Notes: a model not told the origin generated them from the sequence alone. DNA of 64,000 bases from Gammaproteobacteria bacterium (GCA_002684495.1 NYVG01000029.1:88496-152495); one strand, 5' to 3'. Shown: positions 27,951 through 37,290, numbered from the stretch's first letter. Made by a program: numbers and translations.

Positions 27951-29442
27951 CTTTTGCAGTGCCGTCTTGCTGGCGTGTCTGGCGTTAGCATTGTCAGCGC
28001 AGGCTAACCAATCTAATCCCGTGCGGGTGGCGAGCAAAAATTTCGCAGAAAACTACTTACTGGCTGAGATCGTGGCGCAATTGTTGGAGGGTGAAGGCAT
28101 TGCCGTGGAACGGGCCTTCGGTTTAGGCGGCACGCTCATTTGCTATCAGGCGCTGCTAAATGAAGAAATTGATTTGTATGTGGAATATACAGGAACACTG
28201 TCTCAGGCGATTTTGCAGCGGCCAGAACTCACCGGCCGCGATGAGCTGAACTCGGCGCTCACCGAGCGTGGGATTCGTTTGCTGCCGCAGTTGGGATTTA
28301 ACAATACCTATGCGATAGCGGTTCGAAGTCAGCTTGCGGAGTCGTTAGGGCTGCGCAACATTGGCGATCTGGCTAAGCACCCGCAATTACGCTTGGTATT
28401 TAGTCATGAATTTCTCGAGCGCGGTGACGGCTGGCCAGGACTATCAAAGCGCTACGCACTGCCTCAGAGCGTTGAGGGCATTGAGCACGCTTTGGCTTAT
28501 CAGGCGATTGCTGATGGGGCTATTGACGTGACTGATGCGTACAGTACCGATGGTGAATTGAGCCGCTATCCGCTGCGTGTACTGGCGGACGATTTAGCCT
28601 ATTTCCCGGCCTATATGGCAGCACCCCTAGTGCGCACAGATTGGCTCGAGCAGGCGCCTGTCGCTGCAGCATGGGTACGGCGTTTGGCTGCCACCATAGA
28701 CGCTGAAACCATGCAGCGTTTGAATGCTAAGGTGGCGGTGGAAGGCATGAGTTATGTCGAAGTCGCCAGCGCATTTCTTGATGCCCAGCGACAGCCGCTT
28801 GGTCTAAGCGCGCGCGTTTCGGAAATCCCGACCACCAAGTTGTGGCCACAGTTGACGAGTCATGTGCTTCGACATTTGCAATTAACCGGCTTGGCGTTAG
28901 TGGCAGCTATTCTTATCGGCCTTGCAGTGAGTCTAGCGGTATTCTCTAACCCGCGGTTAGCCAATGCGGTGGTGTATTTTTGTGGGCTGCTACAGACTGT
29001 GCCGTCGCTGGCACTGCTGGCTCTTATGATCCCGATTTTTGGCATTGGCTTCACGCCAGCTGTGGTAGCGTTGTTTCTTTATTCGCTGTTGCCCATCGTG
29101 CGCAACGCTGTAACGGCGCTGTCTACTATAGATCCAACTCTGGTAAGGGTGGCGACGGCATTGGGCCTGAGCCGGTGGCAGCAATTGCGGCATCTGCGCT
29201 TGCCGTTGTCGTTACCAATGATTTTCGCGGGTATTCGTACCGCCGCCGTGATTAGCATAGGTACCGCTACCTTGGCGGCATTTATTGGAGCTGGCGGATT
29301 AGGCGAACCCATCGTAGTGGGTTTGTCGCTGAACGATACCGATATGATATTGCGGGGTGCTATACCGGCGGCAATGCTGGCAATCTTGGCAGAGTTCTTG
29401 TTTGCTGCTGTGCAAAAGCGCGTATCCCGTGGCTATCAGTAA
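27940..29442 (+). CDS. Fused substrate-binding protein and permease of an osmoprotectant-type ABC importer
   Basis: A 500-residue fusion. Residues 1-22 are a signal peptide (LLACLALALSAQAN). Residues about 25-295 form an OpuAC-type binding domain (VRVASKNFAENYLLAEIVAQ, YVEYTGTLSQ, VTDAYSTDGEL). Residues about 310-490 are a permease domain with five to six helices and the loop contacting the ATPase (ATALGLSRWQQLRHLRLPL). Related systems import glycine betaine, choline or carnitine. It starts with GTG 27940 inside the ATPase gene. In this order the binding domain precedes the membrane part, so it stays tethered in the periplasm. Confidence 0.9.
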   Translation: MLRNFCSAVLLACLALALSAQANQSNPVRVASKNFAENYLLAEIVAQLLEGEGIAVERAFGLGGTLICYQALLNEEIDLYVEYTGTLSQAILQRPELTGRDELNSALTERGIRLLPQLGFNNTYAIAVRSQLAESLGLRNIGDLAKHPQLRLVFSHEFLERGDGWPGLSKRYALPQSVEGIEHALAYQAIADGAIDVTDAYSTDGELSRYPLRVLADDLAYFPAYMAAPLVRTDWLEQAPVAAAWVRRLAATIDAETMQRLNAKVAVEGMSYVEVASAFLDAQRQPLGLSARVSEIPTTKLWPQLTSHVLRHLQLTGLALVAAILIGLAVSLAVFSNPRLANAVVYFCGLLQTVPSLALLALMIPIFGIGFTPAVVALFLYSLLPIVRNAVTALSTIDPTLVRVATALGLSRWQQLRHLRLPLSLPMIFAGIRTAAVISIGTATLAAFIGAGGLGEPIVVGLSLNDTDMILRGAIPAAMLAILAEFLFAAVQKRVSRGYQ

Positions 29443-29501
29443 CGAATGAGATCCACAGCCTTTTGGCAATCAGTTTAGTAGGGGAACTAAGGAGCATTAG
29501 T

Positions 29502-30281
29502 GTGCAACCACTGCAGCGCGAGAATATTCGACTAGCAGCGACCGTCATGTTGATTCGAGACAATCCAGCGGGATTACAAGTTTATATGGTGAAGCGACCG
29601 GGACGTGGTGATTTCCCGGATCTACATGTTTTTCCTGGCGGCAAAGTTGACGAAGACGACTGGCAGCCGGACTCATGTCCGAAGTTAACGGATCAAGAGG
29701 CGAGTGCTCGTTTGGGTGTGAGCGCTGGAGGCCTGCGTTATTGGGTCGCGGTGGCGCGAGAGTGTTTTGAGGAATGCGGGGTATTGTTGGCGAATAGTGC
29801 CACCGGCCCGATACAGCTGGATGCGGCGCAACAACAGAGTGTTGGTGCATCGCGTCAAAATCTTCTGCAGGGCGATATAACCTGGACGACTGTGCTGCAA
29901 CAGCAGCAAGTGACGATTGCCTCGGACCGGTTGGTTTATTTTAGTCACTGGATTACGCCGCCTTCTGTGCCGCGTCGTTTTGATACTCGGTTCTTTCTGG
30001 CTGCCATGCCAGCGGATCAGAATGCTGCTGCGGACACCGATGAAACAGCTGACGATGGCCATTGGGTGAACCCCAGTGAGGCATTGGAAAACGCGCGCCA
30101 AGGCGAGTGGCAGATGATTGAGCCCACCAAGCGCTCATTGGAAACTCTAAGTCAGTATTCAAGTGTAGAACAGGCGCTGCAAGAGGTGGATTCGGAACGT
30201 CATGTAACGCCTTGGACCGAAGCCGCTGGGCAACAAGGAATGCAGCCATTTCGTCCAGACTGGAGTGGTATTGCCAAATGA
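29502..30281 (+). CDS. Nudix hydrolase (NUDT19-like)
   Basis: A 259-residue Nudix-fold protein. VFPGGKVDEDDW and, after a long insertion, VARECFEECGVLLA make up a split Nudix box as in the CoA-diphosphatase/NUDT19-like branch. Such enzymes hydrolyse nucleoside diphosphates linked to another group, often acyl-CoA; the substrate is unknown here. GTG 29502 is preferred because AAGGAG lies eight bases upstream. It overlaps the next Nudix gene by 4 bp (ATGA). Confidence 0.88.
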   Translation: MQPLQRENIRLAATVMLIRDNPAGLQVYMVKRPGRGDFPDLHVFPGGKVDEDDWQPDSCPKLTDQEASARLGVSAGGLRYWVAVARECFEECGVLLANSATGPIQLDAAQQQSVGASRQNLLQGDITWTTVLQQQQVTIASDRLVYFSHWITPPSVPRRFDTRFFLAAMPADQNAAADTDETADDGHWVNPSEALENARQGEWQMIEPTKRSLETLSQYSSVEQALQEVDSERHVTPWTEAAGQQGMQPFRPDWSGIAK

Positions 30282-30865
30282 GTGAGGGATCAAAGCCAGG
30301 TGAGCTTGATTGGCAACATCTAGGCTCGCGCTACGAAGATGCTGGATTGATGCTGTTTGAAAAGCGTATCGATAAATTACGCAATCCGCGTAATGACAAA
30401 GTTTTCGAACGGTTGGTGCTGGAGTCAGTGGACTGGGTGAATGTGGTCGCCCTGGATGCCGACGGCCGTAGTCTAATGATCCGGCAGTATCGGTTTGGCG
30501 TTGGCTACACTACATTGGAAACCCCTGGCGGTATGGTCGATCCGGGCGAAGATTCGAAGACTGCTGCGGCCCGTGAATTGTTAGAGGAAACGGGATATGT
30601 CAGTGATCGCTGGCGCTATCTGGGCGCTGTCGAACCTAATCCTGCCTTTCATAATCACTTATGCCACCACTGGCTTGCTGAAGATGTTTATCGCGCGCAG
30701 TCTCAAGATTTAGGTGAGGGTGAATCTATAGCTTTGGAATTTATGACCCAAGAGCAGGTGCGCGATTCGGTATGCAGTGGCGAGCTAAAACATGCTCTTG
30801 CGCTATCTGCGCTCTCTCGTGTGTTCCCGGTCTGGCCGATGCCTTTTGTGCACGGGGAATCTTAA
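30278..30865 (+). CDS. Nudix hydrolase (ADP-ribose pyrophosphatase-like)
   Basis: A 195-residue hydrolase with a compact Nudix box GGMVDPGEDSKTAAARELLEETGY (given here as its two halves GGMVDPGEDSK and AARELLEETGY), preceded by the strand MIRQYRFGVGYTTLETPGG typical of ADP-sugar pyrophosphatases. It starts in an ATGA overlap with the preceding Nudix gene, so the pair is translationally coupled. The substrate is unproven. Confidence 0.88.
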   Translation: MSEGSKPGELDWQHLGSRYEDAGLMLFEKRIDKLRNPRNDKVFERLVLESVDWVNVVALDADGRSLMIRQYRFGVGYTTLETPGGMVDPGEDSKTAAARELLEETGYVSDRWRYLGAVEPNPAFHNHLCHHWLAEDVYRAQSQDLGEGESIALEFMTQEQVRDSVCSGELKHALALSALSRVFPVWPMPFVHGES

Positions 30866-31019
30866 CTTTCACGATGATGAAGCAAAAAATTTGTCGCAGG
30901 TCGCTTGGTTTATCGGCTACAGAGCGCAAGCTGGGCATCAGTTGCTGCTACACTATGCAGGTATTCGCCTGACCCACCGAACCTGATGGGTCTTTAGTGA
31001 CAAAGCGTACGAGCCAGTA

Positions 31020-32255
31020 GTGAAAGGATTTACCAGCAAAATTGTACATAGCGATCGGCAGCAGGCCATAGAGCATGGCGCGGTGCATAAACCCGTGCAC
31101 GATTCTGTGGCATTCAGTTTCGAAGATGCTCATGAGTTAGCGGCGGTATTTCAGGGCAAGCAGTCGGGTTATACCTATGGGCGTCAAGTAAACCCGACGG
31201 TAAGCGCGCTGGAAAATAAAATTACTGCGATGGAGCAAGGGGTTGCCAGCGTCTGTTTCGGTACTGGCATGGCGGCTATTGGCACCACCATGTTTGCGCT
31301 GCTGCGAGCTGGTGATCATGTCGTCTCAAGTGCTTTTTTGTTTGGTAATACCACCAGTTTATTTAACAGCTTTGACCGCCAAGGTCTGAATATCAGTTTT
31401 GTTGATGCCACCAATGTCGACAATGTGGCTAATGCAATTACGGCCGAAACGAAAATGGTCTTTGTCGAAACCATAGCCAACCCGCGCACACAGATTGCCG
31501 ACCTCAAAGCAATCGGCGAACTCTGCCAACAACGGGGCCTGATCTATGTAGTCGACAACACGATGACATCACCGTACCTGTTTCAGCCGCGTTCGGTGGG
31601 GGCCAGTCTGGTTGTAAACAGCCTCACAAAATATATAAGCGGTCATGGCAATGTGCTTGGTGGTGTGGTTACTGAGCTAGGTACCTTTGACTGGAGTGCG
31701 TTTCATAATATTTATGATGACTACCGCAAGGGCGACAGCGTGCGCTGGGGTATCACGCAAATTCGAAAAAAGGGCCTCCGCGATCTTGGTGCAGCCCTAA
31801 CAGCCCAGTCCGCCCACGACATCAGTAAGGGCGCTGAAACCTTGGCCTTGCGCATGGAGCGGCAGTGTTCGAATGCCCAGGTGTTGGCTGAATTTTTACA
31901 GCAGCAGCCGTCCACTAGTGTGCAGGCCGTCTATTATCCAGGCTTACCCCAGCATCCTCAGCATCATCGTAGCCAGGACCTTTTCGGTCGCTCTGGCGCC
32001 ATTCTAAGTTTTGAGTTGTCGGCAGATCGCGATCTCTGGCAGTTCTTGAACGCGTTACAAGTGGTGATTAAATCCACCAACTTGGGTGATAACCGTTCCT
32101 TAGTCATCCCGGTGGCGCAAACGATTTATCACGAAGTGGGCGCCAAGGTGCGAGCAGATATGGGCATTGCCGATACGCTAATACGTGTTTCGGTCGGTAT
32201 AGAAGATGTTGAGGATTTGACTGACGACTTTGTTCAGGCATTCGCTCGGAGCTAA
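31020..32255 (+). CDS. Cystathionine gamma-synthase / O-acyl-homoserine sulfhydrylase family PLP enzyme
   Basis: A 411-residue member of the Cys/Met metabolism PLP family. PLP-binding Lys204 lies in NSLTKYISGHGN, Asp179 in YVVDNTMTSPYL, and the phosphate-binding FGTGMAAIGTT is near residue 80. Family members make cystathionine or homocysteine from activated homoserine, or cleave cystathionine or methionine; motif reading cannot choose among these. It begins with GTG 31020 without a clear ribosome binding site. The 154 bp upstream showed no recognisable S-box or SAM riboswitch. Confidence 0.88.
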   Translation: MKGFTSKIVHSDRQQAIEHGAVHKPVHDSVAFSFEDAHELAAVFQGKQSGYTYGRQVNPTVSALENKITAMEQGVASVCFGTGMAAIGTTMFALLRAGDHVVSSAFLFGNTTSLFNSFDRQGLNISFVDATNVDNVANAITAETKMVFVETIANPRTQIADLKAIGELCQQRGLIYVVDNTMTSPYLFQPRSVGASLVVNSLTKYISGHGNVLGGVVTELGTFDWSAFHNIYDDYRKGDSVRWGITQIRKKGLRDLGAALTAQSAHDISKGAETLALRMERQCSNAQVLAEFLQQQPSTSVQAVYYPGLPQHPQHHRSQDLFGRSGAILSFELSADRDLWQFLNALQVVIKSTNLGDNRSLVIPVAQTIYHEVGAKVRADMGIADTLIRVSVGIEDVEDLTDDFVQAFARS

Positions 32256-32277
32256 AACAAAAGCAACAATCACTGAT

Positions 32278-32320
32278 GGCTTCAACGAAGCCGAAAATGG
32301 CCGTCTGAGAGGCCTCTCGG
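32278..32320 (+). promoter_or_regulatory. Two adjacent hairpins upstream of the HMG-CoA synthase gene
   Basis: GGCTTC-AAC-GAAGCC (32278-32292) is followed by a second long inverted repeat, GTCTGAGAG/CTCTCGGAC, spaced by GC (about 32301-32320). They lie between two same-strand genes and lack a T-run. They may be a weak terminator of the upstream gene or leader structure of the downstream one. Confidence 0.35.
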
Positions 32321-32366
32321 ACGCCTAGACAAATGCTCTCATTGTAGGATCCAGCTAAGGAAAAAT

Positions 32367-33920
32367 ATGCCACGGGTCGGTATCGACGATATTGCGATTT
32401 ACGTGCCGCGGTTGTATCTCGCTATGCAAGATTTCGCCAAGCTAAGAGGCGCTGATTTCGAAAAATTGAGCCAAGGTCTTGGTCTCTCCGCCATGGCCAT
32501 TCCTGACGCTCATGAAGATGCGGCGACTATGGGCGCGAATGCCGTTGCGCAATTGATTGACAGTAATTCAATCGATCCGCGCACGATCGGGCGCATATAT
32601 CTGGGTACTGAGTCTGCACTCGATGGCGCGAAACCCACCGCAACCTACATCATGGACATGCTGCAGCAAAAGTACGCTGATGACTATGGTCCCGGATCGC
32701 TCAGCCACTGTGATGTTGTTGATTTAACCTTTGCCTGTATAGGCGCGGTGGATGCGCTGCACAACATGTTGGATTGGGTGGTGCGCGGTGGTGCTGAGGA
32801 AGATCGTGTTGGAATTGTTGCCTTTGCAGACCATGCCAAGTACGACCTAGGTTCTAGTGGTGAATATACCCAGGGAGCAGGTGGTGGTGCGATACTGATC
32901 AAACATAATCCGAGATTGTTGGCGATTGCGGATATTTGGGGTGTTGCCACCACGCCGGTTCATGACTTTTTCAAACCCCGCCGAGAAATCCCTGTTCGTT
33001 CGATGCTGGAAAGCGTGTTTGAATTGGTCGAACAAAGTGGCGAGACCGTTACCAAGGGATTGGTCGATAAAATTCTTAGTGCTTTGCCAGCCTCCGATAA
33101 CAGCACAGCCCAGCTATTTGCAAACGAAACAATTACGCTGCATAGCGATACGCCCGTATTTGATGGGCAATTCTCGAATAGGTGTTATGCGGAAGCGGTT
33201 AAAAGCGCATTCGCAGACTTCACAAAAAAGGCGGTGCGCAGTGGTCGTTTTGATCCTGAAAGTGACAAACCCCTTACAGACCGGTGGTCCAGGCTTGTGG
33301 TGCATTTGCCCTATGCTTATCAAGGCAAACGAATGTTGCCGGATGCTTTTCAATTCGATCGCAGCCACTTGCCGGATTGGCAGGCTGTTGTTGCAGACAT
33401 TGGCTCGGCGCCTGTGGCAGAACACTACGAAGATTCTCCAGATGGGCGTGAGGACTTTGCTAAGGCGAAGGATCAATACCGGCGGTTGCTCGCAAATACT
33501 CCGCAATTTCGTGCATTTGTCGAGCGCAAGCTTGAAAAGTCGCAAAGAGCATCAAGCCTTGTCGGCAATCAATACACAGGTTCTATATTTTTGGCGCTAG
33601 TATCGGTACTCGAGAGTGATTACCGAGAACAAGTGGATTTGCGCGGTCAGACTCTTGGATTTTGTGGCTACGGCTCTGGTGCCAAGGCCAAGGTATTCGA
33701 AGGTGAGGTGCAGGATCATTGGCAACAAGTGACTGGGAAATTTCGCTTATTCGAAAGATTGGCAGACCGGCACGCTATTGACGCCGCAGCGTATGAATCC
33801 CTTCACCGTGGAGTCAGAAAAAAATCTCTCCTGCGTCCAAGGAGAGAATTTGTATTGTTAGGCGTAGGTGCAGGCCGAGGGCTCGAGGGTCAACGCAGCT
33901 ACGCTTGGGTCGATGAATAG
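32367..33920 (+). CDS. Hydroxymethylglutaryl-CoA synthase family protein
   Basis: A 517-residue thiolase-fold enzyme predicted to condense acetyl-CoA with acetoacetyl-CoA, or a related acyl pair, into an HMG-CoA-type product. The catalytic triad can be placed: Glu82 (YLGTESALDGAKPTA), Cys124 (DLTFACIGAVDAL) and His313 (VVHLPYAYQGKR). The NQYTGSIFLALVSVLE and CGYGSGAKAK segments also match. It is longer than the roughly 390-residue bacterial MvaS, with an extra C-terminal part. AAGGA precedes the ATG. No mevalonate kinase or HMG-CoA reductase gene is in the window, so the pathway is unclear. Confidence 0.85.
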   Translation: MPRVGIDDIAIYVPRLYLAMQDFAKLRGADFEKLSQGLGLSAMAIPDAHEDAATMGANAVAQLIDSNSIDPRTIGRIYLGTESALDGAKPTATYIMDMLQQKYADDYGPGSLSHCDVVDLTFACIGAVDALHNMLDWVVRGGAEEDRVGIVAFADHAKYDLGSSGEYTQGAGGGAILIKHNPRLLAIADIWGVATTPVHDFFKPRREIPVRSMLESVFELVEQSGETVTKGLVDKILSALPASDNSTAQLFANETITLHSDTPVFDGQFSNRCYAEAVKSAFADFTKKAVRSGRFDPESDKPLTDRWSRLVVHLPYAYQGKRMLPDAFQFDRSHLPDWQAVVADIGSAPVAEHYEDSPDGREDFAKAKDQYRRLLANTPQFRAFVERKLEKSQRASSLVGNQYTGSIFLALVSVLESDYREQVDLRGQTLGFCGYGSGAKAKVFEGEVQDHWQQVTGKFRLFERLADRHAIDAAAYESLHRGVRKKSLLRPRREFVLLGVGAGRGLEGQRSYAWVDE

Positions 33921-34045
33921 CTTTAGCCTCCGATTCATCGGCGAAGGACATTGTGGCCAGGGCAGCCGATATTGTGATTAAGTATCAATAGAAGTGTTAA
34001 TTCATGGTCGTGCACTAATTTGCTGTGCTAGCAGGAGGGGGAGTA

Positions 34046-34807
34046 ATGCGATTAGAGGATAAAGTGGCGGTCATAACCGGCGGCGCCGGTGGCATAGGGG
34101 AAGCGGCAGCCGCGAGATTTCTTGAAGAGGGAGCCAGCGTGTTGCTGGTTGATCTAGATGCCGGCGCTTTGGCGGAGGTCGCTGCGCGTTTGGGTAGCAA
34201 TCGGGTGAGCTATCATGTGGGCGACGTCACCAAGGCGGCGGACAATCAAGCCATGATTGATACCGCCACCGAGCGTTATGGTGGCGTAGACATATTTTTA
34301 GCCAATGCGGGCATTGAGGGCGATGTGGTGAGTTTGCTTGACTACCCAGAGCAACGCTTTGATGAGCTTATGGCGATCAACGTCAAAGGCCCGTTCTTGG
34401 GGTTGCGTGCCGCAATTCCGGCAATGCGTCTGCGCGGTGGCGGTAGTGTCATCATTACCTCCAGTATTGCCGGTCTTACCGGCGCCCCCCGGTTAGCGCC
34501 TTATGCGACGAGTAAACATGCGGTTATTGGGTTGATGCGATCGGCTGCCAAGGAGTTTGCGCCGGAGGGCATACGCGTCAATACCGTTAATCCCTCGCCT
34601 GTGAATACGCGCATGATGCGCTCGATCGAACAAGGTATTAGTCCAGACGAGCCTGAAGAGGCCATGCAAATGATGGCGGCAGGCATACCGATGCAGCGTT
34701 ATGCAGAGCCACGGGATATAGCCAACATAATGCTATTTTTAGCCAGTGACGAAAGCGCTTTTATTACCGGTTCCGTCTACATGGCCGACGGGGGTAGTTC
34801 TGCGTAG
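34046..34807 (+). CDS. Short-chain dehydrogenase/reductase
   Basis: A 253-residue classical SDR. The cofactor motif TGGAGGIG is at residues 11-18, NAG is at 87-89, and the catalytic Ser140, Tyr153 and Lys157 lie in TSS and YATSK. Asp36 after the second strand (LLVDLD) suggests NAD rather than NADP. ATG 34046 has AGGAGGGGGAG just upstream, much better than ATG or TTG starts before it. The substrate is unknown. It stands alone between the HMG-CoA synthase gene and purC. Confidence 0.9.
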   Translation: MRLEDKVAVITGGAGGIGEAAAARFLEEGASVLLVDLDAGALAEVAARLGSNRVSYHVGDVTKAADNQAMIDTATERYGGVDIFLANAGIEGDVVSLLDYPEQRFDELMAINVKGPFLGLRAAIPAMRLRGGGSVIITSSIAGLTGAPRLAPYATSKHAVIGLMRSAAKEFAPEGIRVNTVNPSPVNTRMMRSIEQGISPDEPEEAMQMMAAGIPMQRYAEPRDIANIMLFLASDESAFITGSVYMADGGSSA

Positions 34808-34998
34808 CGCTGGAGAGTGTGGCGATAAAGTGGTTGAGGAAATGGCTCTCTGGTCTTAATTTGTTGGGTTCGGCGGCTTTGGTGCCGACTCAGGAATGTC
34901 GTAAAATTGCTGCCGGAGCAAAGCAGTAAAACGCTAGAATAGCGGGTAACAATAAATGCAACGCGATACCGCGTTAGACAATTTTAAAAGGAGCAACA

Positions 34999-35922
34999 GT
35001 GGCCACAGCGGTACTTAGTACGGATCTTAGTCTGCCCAATAAGCGATCAGGCAAGGTTCGTGATCTCTACGATGTGCAATTAGCGTCAGGTGAAGACGCC
35101 ATACTCATCATTGCCACAGATCGGATCAGCGCATTTGATGTCGTAATGGGTAATGGCTTGCCGGGTAAGGGTGTTGTGCTGACCCAGATTTCCAAGTTTT
35201 GGTTTGATCATTTTGCCAGCACGGTGCCCCATCATTTGCTCAGCACTGATGTAAATGATGTGCCGGGATTGACCAGTGCTGAACGGGAACAGCTGCGTGG
35301 GCGCATTATGCTGTGTCGCCGCACCGAAGTGGTACCCATCGAGTGTATTGCCCGTGGTTACATTACTGGCAGTGGTTGGAAGGATTACCAGCGGTCCGGT
35401 TCGGTCTGTGGTATTGCCCTACCAGAAGGTTTGCGTAACAGCGATCGTTTGCACGAGCCGTTGTTCACACCGTCAACGAAGGCGACCGACGGCCATGATG
35501 AAAACATCAGTTTTGATGAGGGCGCTGAAGTAGTGGGCGCTGAACTGATGGCTTGGTTGCAAGATAAAACATTGTCTTTGTATACCGCAGCGCGCGACTA
35601 CGCTGCTGAGCGGGGCATTATCCTGGCTGATACTAAGTTTGAGTTTGGGCAAATCGATGGTCAGGCGGAGCCGCTGTTGATCGATGAGATATTTACCCCA
35701 GACAGCTCGCGGTTTTGGCCCGCAGACGATTGGGAGCCAGGCCGAGAGCAGAATAGTTTTGATAAGCAGATTGTGCGCAATTATCTCGAGACTGTGGTAA
35801 GTGCCGGAGACTGGGATAAAAACCCGCCCGGGCCAGAACTGCCAGAGGCAGTGGTCGAACAAAGCATTGCCCGTTATATAGAGGCGTACAACCGTCTAAC
35901 AGGCGACCAACTGACCCTTTAA
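34999..35922 (+). CDS. purC: Phosphoribosylaminoimidazole-succinocarboxamide synthase (long form)
   Basis: A 307-residue SAICAR synthetase that joins aspartate to CAIR in purine synthesis. KRSGKVRDLYDV, ATDRISAFDVVM, EVVPIECIARGYITGSGWKDY and LIDEIFTPDSSRFW are diagnostic. Many gammaproteobacterial PurC proteins are about 235 residues; this is the longer yeast/alphaproteobacterial-like form. It starts with GTG behind AAGGAG. The carboxylase operon begins 27 bp downstream, so transcription may continue into it. Confidence 0.96.
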   Translation: MATAVLSTDLSLPNKRSGKVRDLYDVQLASGEDAILIIATDRISAFDVVMGNGLPGKGVVLTQISKFWFDHFASTVPHHLLSTDVNDVPGLTSAEREQLRGRIMLCRRTEVVPIECIARGYITGSGWKDYQRSGSVCGIALPEGLRNSDRLHEPLFTPSTKATDGHDENISFDEGAEVVGAELMAWLQDKTLSLYTAARDYAAERGIILADTKFEFGQIDGQAEPLLIDEIFTPDSSRFWPADDWEPGREQNSFDKQIVRNYLETVVSAGDWDKNPPGPELPEAVVEQSIARYIEAYNRLTGDQLTL

Positions 35923-35949
35923 TAGGGTCAGACGCGTCGGGGGCGCAGT

Positions 35950-37290
35950 ATGCTGGCTAAGATTCTGGTTGCCAATCGTGGGGCGATTGCGCGGCGCATA
36001 ATTCGCGCCTGTCAGGCGCTGAACATCGCCAGTGTTGCTGTGTATTCGGAAGCGGACAGAGACGCCCCCTATCTTGCCGAAGCTACCCAGGCTGTGCCGC
36101 TGCGCGGTAATAGCGCCGCTGAATCTTATTTAGATCAACAACAACTTTTGGCTGCGGCAGTGGCATCCGGCGCCGATTCAGTGCATCCGGGGTATGGTTT
36201 CCTTGCAGAAAATGCAGGTTTCGCCGCTGCAGTGATTGCTCAGGGTATGACCTTCATTGGCCCGGATCCCCATTGGATCGAACAGATGGGTGATAAGGTC
36301 AATGGCCGTCGAATGCTTGCTGAAGCGGGCATGCCGGTGTTCGCTGGAAGCGGGTTGATTGATGATATGGCCGCGGCGGAAGCTTTCGTTGCCAAAGTAG
36401 GATTGCCGGTTGTAGTTAAGCCTTCCGGGGGTGGCGGCGGCATTGGCATGCATGTAGTGCGCAGCCCTAAAGAATTGCCGAGTGCTATTAATGCTGCGGT
36501 GGAAACTGCTCAGCGCGCCTTTGCATCGGCGGGGGTTTTTTTGGAGCGTTGGATTGAAAAGCCGCGCCATATCGAATTCCAAATTTTGGCGGATCTGCAT
36601 GGTAACGCTATGCATCTCTACGAGCGCGATTGCTCCGTGCAGCGGCGACATCAAAAATTGATTGAAGAAAGTCCCGCACCAGGGCTTGAGCGTGGGCAAT
36701 TGGAGCAACAGGCCCAGCAGTTCAGTGATATATGCCAGGGTCTTGGATACAACAATTTGGGTACGGTTGAGACCTTGTTTGCCCCCGACGGTGGGTTAGG
36801 TTTTCTGGAGATGAATACTCGTATACAGGTCGAGCATGGGGTTACGGAAGAAGTTACCGGCGTCGACTTGGTGGCCGCGCAGATAACTTTGGCGGCGGGT
36901 GGTCAACTGCCGTGCCAAACGCCATTGCAAGGTTTTGCGATGGAGGTCAGGCTCTACGCTGAAGACTCGCAGACCCTATTTCCATCCACGGGCACGCTGA
37001 CAGTTTTTCGGCCACCGAAATTACATGGCGTGCGCATCGAGACGGGCTATCGTGAAGGTCAGGTGGTGACGCCTTACTATGATCCGCTGCTGGCCAAAAT
37101 TATTGCGCGGGGCGCGACTCGGGAACAAGCCATCGGGCGGTTGGCTGTAGCGCTGCGCGCCTTTGCTGTCAGGGGCGTAAGCACTAATGCACAATTGCTG
37201 CTTAACATTTTACAGGATGACTTGTTTGTTAAAGGTCAGGTGGATACTGGCATGGTGGCGCGGATTTTAGCCCAGCAAAATGTTCATTGA
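35950..37290 (+). CDS. Biotin carboxylase subunit of an acyl-CoA carboxylase
   Basis: A 446-residue ATP-grasp biotin carboxylase that carboxylates biotin with bicarbonate and ATP. Recognisable parts are ILVANRGAIARRIIRAC, HPGYGFLAENAGFAA, the Gly-rich ATP loop KPSGGGGGIGM, ERDCSVQRRHQKLIEE and the metal/substrate site FLEMNTRIQVEHGVTE. It has no carrier domain; that is encoded by the next gene. Length equals AccC, but the operon content points to an acyl-CoA carboxylase other than acetyl-CoA carboxylase. Confidence 0.93.
   Translation: MLAKILVANRGAIARRIIRACQALNIASVAVYSEADRDAPYLAEATQAVPLRGNSAAESYLDQQQLLAAAVASGADSVHPGYGFLAENAGFAAAVIAQGMTFIGPDPHWIEQMGDKVNGRRMLAEAGMPVFAGSGLIDDMAAAEAFVAKVGLPVVVKPSGGGGGIGMHVVRSPKELPSAINAAVETAQRAFASAGVFLERWIEKPRHIEFQILADLHGNAMHLYERDCSVQRRHQKLIEESPAPGLERGQLEQQAQQFSDICQGLGYNNLGTVETLFAPDGGLGFLEMNTRIQVEHGVTEEVTGVDLVAAQITLAAGGQLPCQTPLQGFAMEVRLYAEDSQTLFPSTGTLTVFRPPKLHGVRIETGYREGQVVTPYYDPLLAKIIARGATREQAIGRLAVALRAFAVRGVSTNAQLLLNILQDDLFVKGQVDTGMVARILAQQNVH

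Noticed and set aside
30866-31019. SAM riboswitch or S-box upstream of the sulfhydrylase-family gene
   Set aside because: No conserved four-way-junction pattern or terminator was recognisable in the 154 bp.
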